Virus record (IMG/VR): IMGVR_UViG_3300034073_004426
Span: 1-32,349 of that record
Strand: one strand, 5' to 3'
DNA: 32,349 bases
Source of the DNA: a virus
Of the stretch, positions 1-7,398 are shown one piece after another. Within the stretch, counting starts at the first letter, position 1. Each line of letters begins with the position of its first letter. The translations under genes and the position numbers were made by a program. The notes below the pieces were generated by a model. It made no database searches and was not told the DNA's origin. It saw only the letters and a list, made by a program, of their open reading frames with translations.

Positions 1-176
1 CCATCACGATAAAGATTCGTGTCATATACGCCTTCGCCGTCGCTCCACGAAATGCGACCGCCCGCTTCAATTTTTACGCGACCGTAAACCTCACCATTTA
101 CGAAAACCGTGAGCGCATCAGACCCAGCAGACGCCAACTGCTTAATTGTTATGGGGACTGTAAATTTTTGCGCCAC
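1..176 (-). CDS. Tail fibre/structural protein, N-terminal part (runs off the left edge)
   Basis: An open frame of 58 codons starts at a GTG at 176 and continues through position 1, so only the N-terminus is present. The product begins VAQKFTVPITIKQLASAG and continues with a segment containing FVNGEVYGRVKIEAGGRISW, a beta-rich sequence of the sort seen at the start of phage tail-fibre proteins. A GAGG lies a few bases upstream of the GTG. It is the last visible gene of the leftward tail cluster, 54 bases downstream of the 437-aa fibre gene, whose protein also begins AQKF. That suggests a shared N-terminal attachment module or a duplicated start. The function is inferred from position and style; the receptor-binding part, if any, lies outside the window. 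Confidence 0.65.
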   Translation of the reverse strand, partial: MAQKFTVPITIKQLASAGSDALTVFVNGEVYGRVKIEAGGRISWSDGEGVYDTNLYRD

Positions 177-202
177 GACCTCAATCGCTTTCGACTATGT
201 TT

Positions 203-226
203 TGATTGACCCCTCGAGGTCAATCA
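203..226. other. Intergenic hairpin between two fibre genes
   Basis: A perfect 9-bp inverted repeat, TGATTGACC (203-211) and GGTCAATCA (218-226), flanks a 6-base loop in the 54-base gap between the 437-aa fibre gene and the next gene. In the leftward mRNA the stem is followed by AAAACA rather than a U run, so it does not look like a standard intrinsic terminator. It may be an mRNA-stabilising or expression-setting hairpin. Function unknown. Confidence 0.5.
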
Positions 227-230
227 TAGA

Positions 231-1544
231 TTAGCCCGTGACGACGATTGTGTAGTCGTTTGCGCTAATCGTTCCGTTTAGGACAACGCTGACCGAGTTG
301 CTGTTTGCACGAATGGTGTCGCCGATGACAGTTGCACCGCTTGACACCTCGTACACCTGAATGAGAACATCAGTCGTGTTGAAATTGTGGGTAACGGTCG
401 TCGTGGAGACACCGCCGACGCTTGCTGCGCAACCCTGCTTGGCAACTCTCGCCAAGGACGGAACGCTCGTCGTGCGACCAGTGGCTTCAGAAGCGGCAGA
501 AGCAAGATTGGTTCTTGCACCAGACTCGGTAGAAGCATTTGTACCACCGTGCTCGACAGCGACATCCGTTGCCGCCCATGTGCCCGTGGTAATCGTGCCA
601 AGGGTGGTGATGCTCGACTGACCAACATAGGTGGCGGCAATGTCAACCGCATCACTAGTAATTGCAGTTCTGTCAGCAACGACGTTGACATTGATTTGGT
701 TGCCGACTTGCGAAAGACCATCACCAGCAATAAACGAACCAGCGCCAGAGAACTGCGTCCACGCGATTGCCGTAGAGCCAACGGTGATTGTTCCGTTGGT
801 TGAGATGACAAAGCCCTTGTCGGAGTTGACCGTACCTTCTTCAACGAAGGTGAATGTTCCTGGGGAGAGTTCACCAGTGTCGGCAGTGCCGTTTGAATCA
901 GATGCTCTTACTGGCGCGCCACTTGCCTGAACGACATAGATGCCGTTATCTACATGCGCGACACCAGGACCGCCTTGGTCTTTGACCAAGATTCTGTCGC
1001 CGGCAACAAGTGTGACGCCATCGAGTTCATCTCCAGCCTCGAGGTCGGCAGCAAGATTTACCGAGGCAGTGGTAGCAGCGCGAACTGACTGCTTGACATC
1101 GAGACCTTGACGGGCAGCATCGACATAGCCCTTGGTCGCGATGTGTGCGGCATCGGTCGGGGTCGCAACTTTTGCGTTTCCGTTTGCATCGCGCTTGACT
1201 AGTTTGCTCGCAGTCGCATCAGCGGTCGCATCATTGAGCATGTTCCAGAAGGTGCTGGAGAGAAGACCTGCACTGTCAGTATCGGCAAGGTTGAGCGTGA
1301 GGGTAATTTGACCGTTGGACTCACCAATTGTGAGCGCATCCGTATAGGAGCCGCCAGCAACGACGCTGTGCAGCATTTTTCTCCACGCAGAACCAGACCA
1401 AACCTTGATGGTGTCTTCGGTCGAGTTGTAGATGAGGCGACCCTCAAAATTGCCAACGCTCGGGTCGGTAGCAAGAACCTCAAAGGTGGCATTAACCAGT
1501 TGATTCTGATTGAGGTCAATATTTGTGAGGAACTTTTGCGCCAT
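231..1544 (-). CDS. Tail fibre / receptor-binding structural protein
   Basis: A 437-aa protein starting MAQKFLTNIDLNQNQL. Residues about 30-60 carry a GRLIYNSTEDTIKVW-type segment common in phage fibre N-termini. The middle (about 150-280) is rich in beta-forming Gly/Val/Thr stretches such as AGDRILVKDQ and DNGIYVVQASG, as in trimeric fibre shafts. The C-terminus ends with a beta domain (TVTHNFNTTDVLIQVYE followed by VVLNGTISANDYTIVVTG) like the distal domains of many tail fibres. A purine-rich AGGCAGGA precedes the ATG. It follows three small fibre-associated genes, so it probably sits at the tail tip and contacts the host surface. No enzymatic motif was seen. Family assignment is from composition and context, not a specific homologue. 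Confidence 0.75.
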   Translation of the reverse strand: MAQKFLTNIDLNQNQLVNATFEVLATDPSVGNFEGRLIYNSTEDTIKVWSGSAWRKMLHSVVAGGSYTDALTIGESNGQITLTLNLADTDSAGLLSSTFWNMLNDATADATASKLVKRDANGNAKVATPTDAAHIATKGYVDAARQGLDVKQSVRAATTASVNLAADLEAGDELDGVTLVAGDRILVKDQGGPGVAHVDNGIYVVQASGAPVRASDSNGTADTGELSPGTFTFVEEGTVNSDKGFVISTNGTITVGSTAIAWTQFSGAGSFIAGDGLSQVGNQINVNVVADRTAITSDAVDIAATYVGQSSITTLGTITTGTWAATDVAVEHGGTNASTESGARTNLASAASEATGRTTSVPSLARVAKQGCAASVGGVSTTTVTHNFNTTDVLIQVYEVSSGATVIGDTIRANSNSVSVVLNGTISANDYTIVVTG

Positions 1545-1554
1545 TAGTCCTGCC

Positions 1555-1902
1555 TTATGTCAAATACGCGTAGCCACTGAAAGGTGCCGAGAAAATTACC
1601 CGAACCTGTGTGTCACTATCATACACTATTTCGCCGTAAACCTTAGTAAGACTTGAATCCACAACGGTAACAGAAGGCTTCCCACCAAGTGCGTGAGTAA
1701 TTGTCCATGTAGAACTTGCCGTGTTTTGGGTATGCACATGGCGGTCATTGAGAACTGCCTCGTCCACCGTAAAAGAAGTAAGGGCAGTGAAAAACGGTGT
1801 GTCTGGCCACCCTTCAGCAGTTTTAGGTCCGTAAAAGTCACCCGTGACCACATCGATGTAAATATCTCCGATGTTTCCGTAGTTTGACGGGATGCTGGGC
1901 AT
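1555..1902 (-). CDS. Small tail-fibre-associated protein
   Basis: A 115-aa protein. Its N-terminus contains GNIGDIYIDVVTGDFYGPK, a pattern widespread in phage fibre and minor tail proteins, often linking to collagen-like segments. Its C-terminal half (about 60-115) contains WTITHALGGKPSVTVVDS and a closing FSAPFSGYAYL, a small beta domain that recurs at the ends of tail fibres. The ATG overlaps the stop of the upstream gene as TAATG, implying translational coupling. Probably a short fibre, adaptor or adhesin tip. The two-module reading is inference from sequence patterns. Confidence 0.7.
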   Translation of the reverse strand: MPSIPSNYGNIGDIYIDVVTGDFYGPKTAEGWPDTPFFTALTSFTVDEAVLNDRHVHTQNTASSTWTITHALGGKPSVTVVDSSLTKVYGEIVYDSDTQVRVIFSAPFSGYAYLT

Positions 1903-2087
1903 TAAATCTCTACCTCAATCTCCCAAGGAACACCATTCCCATAAATTAGCGACTGCCTGTCAATCAAACCTGGAATCGTGATACGCACAACATTTGGCTG
2001 TTCTTCCACGATTTGAACAATATTTCTTTGGTCTTCAAGAACGGCATTGAAGTCCGCATTGTTGATGGTGACTGGTACGGTCGGCAT
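1902..2087 (-). CDS. Small tail/fibre cluster protein, unknown function
   Basis: A 61-aa protein with beta-strand-like stretches (NVVRITIPGL, PWEIEVEI) and no membrane segment, signal or catalytic motif. Start and stop are both shared with neighbours as TAATG overlaps, which strongly supports it being translated as part of the fibre operon. Its placement between two small fibre-associated proteins suggests a structural or adaptor role at the tail tip. I do not recognise the family. Confidence 0.65.
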   Translation of the reverse strand: MPTVPVTINNADFNAVLEDQRNIVQIVEEQPNVVRITIPGLIDRQSLIYGNGVPWEIEVEI

Positions 2088-2440
2088 TAGCGAGTCACTT
2101 CTTTCTCTAGACGGAATTCGCCTCGAAGAACCTTAAAAACTTGACCTGTTGAAGTTTTAACTATCTCAAGGTCGTAGTATCCGCCGCGAGACAGGGCTGC
2201 AGTTTCCGTGGGTGTGAGCCGTATGTCTATTATGCCCAACGTTGGGGATATCGTGATGCGTCCGTTGGAGGTGGAAAGTTCAATAAGCGGAGAGCCAGTG
2301 GACTCCACCTCGCGCCGAACCTGCATTCTTGCCGTGTAACCAGTGAGATTGTATGGGGTGCCGTCAGAATCCTGAAGTTCAAGGCTGCGCTCAAACGTCG
2401 ACCCTTGGTCGCACACCATGTTGTATCTACCAGCGAGCAT
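2087..2440 (-). CDS. Minor tail protein with BppU-N-like beta domain
   Basis: A 117-aa protein starting MLAGRYNMVCDQGSTFERSL and continuing with LTGYTARMQVRREV and RGGYYDLEIV. The order Gln-Gly-(S/A)-(D/T)-x3 ... PYNLTGYTARMQVR ... YYDLEI resembles the N-terminal immunoglobulin-like module of phage baseplate upper proteins (BppU type), which attaches receptor-binding proteins to the baseplate. A GAGGTG site lies 6 bases before the ATG. It is the first gene of the fibre sub-operon, after the hairpin at 2454-2491. The attachment role is inferred from the family pattern. Confidence 0.7.
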   Translation of the reverse strand: MLAGRYNMVCDQGSTFERSLELQDSDGTPYNLTGYTARMQVRREVESTGSPLIELSTSNGRITISPTLGIIDIRLTPTETAALSRGGYYDLEIVKTSTGQVFKVLRGEFRLEKEVTR

Positions 2441-2453
2441 TTAGACACCTCAT

Positions 2454-2491
2454 AAAAGACTGATTTTATTATAAATCAGCAGGCGTCTTTT
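2454..2491 (-). terminator. AT-rich hairpin after the holin-like gene (possible weak terminator)
   Basis: In the leftward transcript, CTGATTT and AAATCAG (2479-2473 and 2466-2460) form a 7-bp stem with an ATAATA loop, followed by TCTTTT. An outer pairing of AAAAGAC with GTCTTTT extends it with a bulge. It begins about 10 bases after the stop of the holin-like gene and lies before the fibre sub-operon. The stem is weak (AT-rich), so partial termination or attenuation is more likely than a full stop. Confidence 0.4.
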
Positions 2492-2501
2492 CGCCGTCAG
2501 A

Positions 2502-2741
2502 TTACTTCTTCTTCTTTTTGGAATGCTCCTCAGCAACAGCGGTCACAACAGAAAAAATGGCTGTGGTGGTCTTGTCGCCGATTTTCGTGGAAAGCCACGC
2601 CATTCCCGCCAAAGCAACAGGGGTAAACAACGCCACCACCTCGGAGCCAAAGCCCGCCTTGCCTGCCAGATAAGCCAAAGCGCCAATGACGGCACCCTTG
2701 ACTGCTTGGTCGCTGACGTTTGCCTTAATGTTATTGTCCAT
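2502..2741 (-). CDS. Small membrane protein, putative holin
   Basis: A 79-aa protein with two hydrophobic segments (about residues 14-31, AVKGAVIGALAYLAGKAG, and 36-54, VVALFTPVALAGMAWLSTK) and a charged end HSKKKKK. Small size, two membrane helices and a lysine-rich cytoplasmic tail fit the general holin plan, in which the protein forms lesions in the cell membrane for lysis. The ATG at 2741 is preferred over the in-frame GTG at 2753 because GGAGG sits just before it. It lies in the tail region, where holins occur in some phages, but no endolysin is adjacent. A membrane-bound tail or superinfection factor is an alternative. Confidence 0.55.
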   Translation of the reverse strand: MDNNIKANVSDQAVKGAVIGALAYLAGKAGFGSEVVALFTPVALAGMAWLSTKIGDKTTTAIFSVVTAVAEEHSKKKKK

Positions 2742-2753
2742 TGTTTCCTCCAC

Positions 2754-3017
2754 CTATTCGGTTTCGTCTGTTTCTTCATTTGCTGTAGGGAAATGCACTT
2801 CACCTTCGCTGAGCATCGTGCTCGCCGAGTGAAGCATCCCGTATGCCAACCACGGAGTCATCGTGTCCGAGACAGAAAGATGAAGCATCTGTGTCTCTTC
2901 GTCGGCAACCTCCGCAATAATTATGTAGTTGGTGACAAGTTTTGAAGGCAAATTTTCGCGCATAAATTTCTGCATTTGCTCCATAATCGGCTCGCCGATT
3001 TGCTCGTCATCACTCAT
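2754..3017 (-). CDS. Small acidic protein, unknown function
   Basis: An 87-aa acidic protein. Residues about 10-25 look helical (PIMEQMQKFMRENLPSK) and the centre has beta-like stretches (NYIIIAEVADEE, MLHLSVSD). The end is very acidic (EETDETE). The start has a GGGGAG ribosome site 5 bases upstream and the gene ends directly before the ribosome site of the holin-like gene, so the two are co-translated. It has no membrane segment or enzyme motif. I do not recognise a characterised family; a lysis-linked or phage-accessory role is possible from position only. Confidence 0.6.
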   Translation of the reverse strand: MSDDEQIGEPIMEQMQKFMRENLPSKLVTNYIIIAEVADEETQMLHLSVSDTMTPWLAYGMLHSASTMLSEGEVHFPTANEETDETE

Positions 3018-3082
3018 ATGGCTCCCCTCTAGGGATACTTTAAGTTTACACCAATTAAGCCCACCCGAAAAGCGAAGTAAAC

Positions 3083-4375
3083 CTATGCCACCAATTCGTG
3101 ATGTATCACCATACCGAGAGGTCTTGCAGGTTCGATAACTTGCAAAATATAGGGATTCTCGTCACCGACAATCAAACCCAAAACATCAGAAGCAAACGTT
3201 TCCCCAATTTTTGTTTCAAAAGTTATTTCATTTGTCCCAACGGTATATGAAACAGTTTTTGTTTCCGAAAGCAACAATTGTATCGCCGAAATCATAGCCG
3301 TGATTGTTCCTGCGTTATGACCGTAAAAACCTGTTTCTACTTGCCACCTAAAGTATCCGTCTGTTCCTCCAGAGAATCCCGACGAAGAAATGGCAGACGA
3401 AGCCAAAACATGTGTGCTGTCAAGTTCTGATTCATCAAGAACAAACTCCGTCCATTCCTCACCGTTCGTCGATGGCTCGTATGTGACAAGTAGTTCTCTC
3501 CCCCTGAAGTGCGATAGCCATTGAAGTGTTTCCAATGTTTCGGCTGTTTCGGCGCTTATCAGGGTGCTGTATGTGCTTGAGTCATTTGGGTCAAAATCGG
3601 ATTCACTGTCCAAATATTGTGATGCTTCATACTTGTCTTCAACAGTTCCGGCAGTTGCAAATGAAACATCAATAAGGCGGGCAAGGGGGAATGAGACAGT
3701 ATTGTCCAACTCAATAAAATCTTGCGCCAAAAAAACTTCAGGTATTAAACCAACTACTTCTCGGGAAAAATTGTTGAGGAATAGGTCGTTAAGCATTGTT
3801 ATGGTTGGGCGTGCCACATTTGCAATACCAACTTCTGAATCATAAACAATGCGAACCCGCACACCGATTGAATATCTTTGTGATGCGGGTGAACTAGGTA
3901 CCGCTAATCGATTTGCGCGAACCAAAACCCATTTTACGGCGTCATCAGCACCATAGCGTATTTGGCGCGAGCCGAATTCCCCCTCGATGACATCTGCGGG
4001 GTTTGTGGACAGCAGGTATTTATTGGAAACCGCATCATATGAAACTTTGGTAATTATTGATTGCACATAAATAGTGCAGTCTTTCGTGGGGCGAATCCAC
4101 ACAAACGACTCAATCCCGTCGTCTGCATCATCGAAGTCTGTTACGGCAAACTGAGATGGTATATCGTAAGACGGGTCTCCCCAAATATTGAAGTAGACAT
4201 TTACTTCGGACGCCCCTTCTGCACGCAGGGAGCCGAATTCCGCATCAAGGTATACCGTCGGGTCGCTGTTCAGGGTTTGGTCGCTAGACCAAAGACCTCC
4301 AAGCGACGTAACATAAACCGCTTCGTTGAAGCGACGTTCGGACTCATCAATATAGTTCCGTATATATACAGTCAT
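3083..4375 (-). CDS. Baseplate/tail protein following gpJ (gpI-like position)
   Basis: A 430-aa protein read from the ATG at 4375, two bases after the gpJ stop. An upstream in-frame ATG at 4408 lies inside gpJ and is not needed. It begins MTVYIRNYIDESERRF. The centre contains FLAQDFIELDN ... FPLARLIDVSFATAG and then LQWLSHFRGRELL, which recalls the 'xxWLAxxxG' helix of P2 gpI-type tail proteins that bridge baseplate wedge and fibres. The C-terminal third is beta-rich (TYEPSTNGEEWTEFVLDE, YFRWQVETGFYG). Position immediately after a gpJ-like gene matches the gpW-gpJ-gpI order in P2. The gpI assignment is an inference; an alternative is a T4 gp7-like wedge component. Confidence 0.55.
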   Translation of the reverse strand: MTVYIRNYIDESERRFNEAVYVTSLGGLWSSDQTLNSDPTVYLDAEFGSLRAEGASEVNVYFNIWGDPSYDIPSQFAVTDFDDADDGIESFVWIRPTKDCTIYVQSIITKVSYDAVSNKYLLSTNPADVIEGEFGSRQIRYGADDAVKWVLVRANRLAVPSSPASQRYSIGVRVRIVYDSEVGIANVARPTITMLNDLFLNNFSREVVGLIPEVFLAQDFIELDNTVSFPLARLIDVSFATAGTVEDKYEASQYLDSESDFDPNDSSTYSTLISAETAETLETLQWLSHFRGRELLVTYEPSTNGEEWTEFVLDESELDSTHVLASSAISSSGFSGGTDGYFRWQVETGFYGHNAGTITAMISAIQLLLSETKTVSYTVGTNEITFETKIGETFASDVLGLIVGDENPYILQVIEPARPLGMVIHHELVA

Positions 4376-4377
4376 GT

Positions 4378-5559
4378 TTAAGTGCCAGATACAGCAGTGG
4401 TCGTGCAATTACCAATAGGTATCACGCCTTTTTCCAATATTGTTACATTGTTGCCAGATTCGGTGGCAAGCGAAGACGATGCCGCAAGTTCGCTGACACA
4501 TGTATCGACATACCTAACCCCAGGTACGCGTGATGCGATAGAGGAGAGATATTTGGAGTCGACTGTTTCTTTCCAGTCCCAACCCGCAACAGACAGATAC
4601 GCTTCAATAGCATCGGTGACAGCAAGGGCGACTGTTGCGGTTGAATAATTTGGTTCCGAAACAACATTTATCGTGACATCAACCAAAATGACTTGTGTAT
4701 CGTGCATATCAACTGAAACACCCGCAACTATTCTTGATTCCAAATCATTTTCTATAATGGTTTTTTGGGCAGACGAAATTGCGTTGCCGTCGCTGTCACA
4801 AAGCGACACGGTTACGGAACCTGGTGCGTCAGCAGCGCTGAATTCCATATCGGATGAATCCGTCAAATCATAAACCTTGAACCGCGCAACAGTCGGATAT
4901 GCTGTCGAAATATAGTTAGTCATTTGAGAAGCGGTAACCAACGAGGCATTCAACGATGCAAGAAAACGAACAGCCCTGTTGAAGTAGTCGGTGTCCGTTT
5001 CAGCATCAGTTCCGACGGTCGAAACTGACCCCATGGTTACCGTCAAAATGAAAGGGCTTGTCGATATGAGGGTCAGGGTCGATGCTGCGGGTATGTCTGG
5101 ATATTGTGATGGAGTTACCGCTGTCGCGGAAACAGTTCCAGATGTATTCCCTGAAGCAATTTCCAAATCTTCAGAAGTTTCGTAAAGGTATTGTGTCAAT
5201 ACACCGTCACTATCGAAGACATCGAACGAAACAACTGTTCCTGCCGCAATGGTCACCCCAGTGTTAATCGTGACCTCGAAAGTAATGTTTGCTTGCGATG
5301 GTGTTGCCGAGATGCGGTCAAAACCCATCAAGGAAAGAAGACCTTGCATCAAAGAGTTTGGCAACCTGTTTATTGCCGTAATGAGAGATTCCGTTTGTAC
5401 GGAAGAAGCCTCAAGTATCGCATTTTCTGTGGTTCCGGGTCGAGGATTGAATTCCGGAAATGCAGTTTTAGCGTATTCCACCGATTCGTCATAAATCGTC
5501 TGCGCAGTTTTGTCAAATAGCGTCAGGTCTACATATGGTGTGAAGTCGGGTGTCGCCAT
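4378..5559 (-). CDS. Baseplate J-like protein (gpJ family)
   Basis: A 393-aa protein. Features matching the baseplate J family are the N-terminal helix with a PRPGTTENAILEASS segment (about 41-55), QTESLITAINRLPNSLMQ, then GFDRISATPSQANITFEV, and a middle TDTDYFNRAVRFLAS segment (about 190) where this family usually has an E(T/S)DxxxRxR region. The C-terminal part carries the conserved IEAYLSVAGWDW and LSSIASRVPGVRYVD elements. In contractile phages gpJ connects the hub to the outer wedge of the baseplate. It lies directly after the gp25-like gene with 1 base between stop and start, as in P2-like baseplate operons. Confidence 0.9.
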   Translation of the reverse strand: MATPDFTPYVDLTLFDKTAQTIYDESVEYAKTAFPEFNPRPGTTENAILEASSVQTESLITAINRLPNSLMQGLLSLMGFDRISATPSQANITFEVTINTGVTIAAGTVVSFDVFDSDGVLTQYLYETSEDLEIASGNTSGTVSATAVTPSQYPDIPAASTLTLISTSPFILTVTMGSVSTVGTDAETDTDYFNRAVRFLASLNASLVTASQMTNYISTAYPTVARFKVYDLTDSSDMEFSAADAPGSVTVSLCDSDGNAISSAQKTIIENDLESRIVAGVSVDMHDTQVILVDVTINVVSEPNYSTATVALAVTDAIEAYLSVAGWDWKETVDSKYLSSIASRVPGVRYVDTCVSELAASSSLATESGNNVTILEKGVIPIGNCTTTAVSGT

Positions 5560-5560
5560 G

Positions 5561-5860
5561 TCAGTTCCTTACCGTGAATTTGATTCCTAAAGAAATATTT
5601 CCTTCATCGTTCGCCCTAACAGAAGATACCTCTGTCACGGTTATTTCTTGTACGAATTGAGCAGCCTGACGAACATAAGAATCCGCCACGGATTTTGTGT
5701 TGAAGGAAGGGTCTTTCACTCCGTACAACTGGCTCATAGGCAATTCCCCGACTTCTATCTGAAGTGTGTTCGAGAGCAGGGTTGCGTAATATTCGTCGGT
5801 TCCTTCGGGAATGGTGGACATTGTTCCGTCGGCTTTAAAAGAAATAGGCAGTTTCAACAT
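5561..5860 (-). CDS. gp25/W-like baseplate wedge protein
   Basis: A 99-aa protein. It reads MLKLPISFKADGTMSTI, then DEYYATLLSNTLQIEVGELPMSQLYGVKDPSFN, then a C-terminal helix and strand (QAAQFVQEITVTEVSSVRA ... LGIKFTV). This order (N-terminal strand, helix LLxTxxGE, LYGxxDPxF, C-terminal strand) is that of gp25-like proteins that join the sheath to the baseplate wedge. Length and position between a spike-like OB protein and gpJ match the family. The N-terminal pattern is divergent from the classic version, so the call rests on pattern plus synteny. Confidence 0.7.
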   Translation of the reverse strand: MLKLPISFKADGTMSTIPEGTDEYYATLLSNTLQIEVGELPMSQLYGVKDPSFNTKSVADSYVRQAAQFVQEITVTEVSSVRANDEGNISLGIKFTVRN

Positions 5861-6274
5861 TTATAGTTTCCCAACTAGGACACCTTGGTCTAAGGAGTCG
5901 TTTATCAAGACTACCAAAACACGCTGACCGACAGAGGGCAAATTCAGATTTCCGTAAACGCCCTGTATGTCCGTTGTGGTGCTCGAAAGCGCTACAGATG
6001 TCACAACAGTAACCCCATCTGCTGTCCCCGTCGTGACACTCAAAGTTTGTTTTACTGGCGTCTCGACAGACCTAGTAAACAATTCCAAACATTTGTATGG
6101 TCCGAGTTCCGCGCCATCGTTAATAGCAGGAATCCGAACAAAAGCAGTATTCGTGGAAGAGGAAACAGCAGTAACTATCCCGATGTGAATAGAGGAACCA
6201 CGGCTGTCATTCCTCTGCAAAGAGTCTGCGCGTTGAAAAATGCCCATCCCGTCATTCATGTTCACTACCGACAC
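5861..6274 (-). CDS. Baseplate spike / gpV-like OB-fold protein
   Basis: A 137-aa protein read from a GTG at 6274 with GGGAG 6 bases upstream. An internal ATG at 6259 is less well supported. The sequence HIGIVTAVSSSTNTAFVRIP followed later by PSVGQRVLVVLINDSLDQGVLVGKL follows the N-terminal OB-fold of gpV/gp5/gp45 central-spike proteins, where strand 1 gives 'xxGxVxxVxx' and the end gives 'vGdxVxvxxxxg....vvlG'. It lacks the long beta-helix and metal-binding tip of complete spikes, so it may be only the OB adaptor or a short spike. Lies between the hub and the gp25-like wedge gene. Confidence 0.65.
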   Translation of the reverse strand: MSVVNMNDGMGIFQRADSLQRNDSRGSSIHIGIVTAVSSSTNTAFVRIPAINDGAELGPYKCLELFTRSVETPVKQTLSVTTGTADGVTVVTSVALSSTTTDIQGVYGNLNLPSVGQRVLVVLINDSLDQGVLVGKL

Positions 6275-6276
6275 AA

Positions 6277-7392
6277 CTAACTCCCACTTCCTGAGATAAC
6301 GGTTATTTCGTTAATTTTTTCGTTTAACTTTCGCTTATCTGCCGGAGCAAGTTTATCCACCGTAGCAAAAGAAATCGCAATCGGTTCCGGTTGAGCAAAT
6401 TGATATTTGACATTCGTAATTATGTACGCGTTATCAAAACCTTCAATAACTTTGTCACCTTGGATGACATTTTTCCCATCAATAATAACTCTCGGCATCA
6501 CTGTCATCCCCGCACGCAACCTGTAGGCAGAACCTTCACCTTTGTCATACAGCGGACCGCCCCAAATCTCCGCAGAACCCTCTGACTCTTTCGGTGAGTC
6601 CTCCGAACGCCTAAATGAAGGTGCCTTCAGCAAGAGAAGACGTTTTGTTTCGGGGTCAATATCGCTGAATGCATTATGAGGGTAAAGAAGTGGAACATAG
6701 TAAAGTTGGCGTTTCTCGGTTTTGCCTTGATATGTTTCCACGGAAACACCCTCAACTGACTCGAAGCCCCATCTGCCGAGCATCCACTGAGGTGAACCGA
6801 AGAACAGTTTGTTGTTCGCGACGAAACACATGAACGATATGTCCTGTGCTGCCCTCAAGAGAACATCCCAAACAGAATCACGGTTATTCTTTTCTTTAAT
6901 CTTGATTGTTGACTGCTTGATGCCAGGTATTTCCTCTATGTAGGGTTCCAAGCCGAACTTTGTCGCAACTTTTCTGGCGTATTCAAAACCGGTGGAAGAC
7001 CTAAACGATTGCGGCGTTTTATCTTCCTTCATTTCCTGTACAGCCTTGTCGCGCAATTCCAACTTGACAGTCCAATGCTCTCCATCGGATTGGTTGATTT
7101 CAATCGTTGAAATACGGAATGTCATCCCATAGCCTTCTGGTTCTGCGGGGTTGTAGCCCCCCTTGAACAGCACTGGTGTTCCGATTTGAAAATAGTTGTT
7201 TTGGTACATCTTCAACCCAACATCAACCAACTCGACAGTTAACTGAGCGCAACCGTTCACCGTGTAATCGACGAGAAGGCTTGTAACATTCTGTGCTATT
7301 TCAAAAGTTCGACGCTCATTCTCCCAAGGCGTTTCAAACTGTTGTTTTGGAGCCTTCGTCCAATCTATGAGCAGTACATCGTTGCCTATCAT
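6277..7392 (-). CDS. Baseplate hub protein (gpD/gp27/XkdQ-like)
   Basis: A 371-aa protein. It contains FEIAQNVTSLLVDYTVNGCAQ and LTVELVDVGLKMYQNN, typical of the first beta-barrel of tail hub proteins, then FRISTIEINQSDGEHWTVKLELRDKA. The central part has FEYARKVATKFGLEPYIEEIPGIKQS and the motif DSVWDVLLRAAQDISFMCFVANNKLFF, the helix-strand element conserved in XkdQ/gpD hubs. The end includes NAYIITNVKYQFAQPEPIAISFATVD. The hub closes the tail tube and holds the spike. Synteny (tape measure, tail protein, hub, OB spike, gp25-like, gpJ) fits closely. Confidence 0.8.
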   Translation of the reverse strand: MIGNDVLLIDWTKAPKQQFETPWENERRTFEIAQNVTSLLVDYTVNGCAQLTVELVDVGLKMYQNNYFQIGTPVLFKGGYNPAEPEGYGMTFRISTIEINQSDGEHWTVKLELRDKAVQEMKEDKTPQSFRSSTGFEYARKVATKFGLEPYIEEIPGIKQSTIKIKEKNNRDSVWDVLLRAAQDISFMCFVANNKLFFGSPQWMLGRWGFESVEGVSVETYQGKTEKRQLYYVPLLYPHNAFSDIDPETKRLLLLKAPSFRRSEDSPKESEGSAEIWGGPLYDKGEGSAYRLRAGMTVMPRVIIDGKNVIQGDKVIEGFDNAYIITNVKYQFAQPEPIAISFATVDKLAPADKRKLNEKINEITVISGSGS

Positions 7393-7398
7393 GGTCGC

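Noticed and set aside
278-874. 198-aa minus-strand alternative frame within the fibre gene
   Set aside because: Overlaps the 437-aa fibre in another frame, is Ser/Arg/Leu-rich without a fold pattern, and lacks a ribosome site.
2468-2473. Exact TATAAT on the minus strand
   Set aside because: It lies in the loop of the AT-rich hairpin and has no -35 at the right distance, so chance occurrence is more likely than a promoter.
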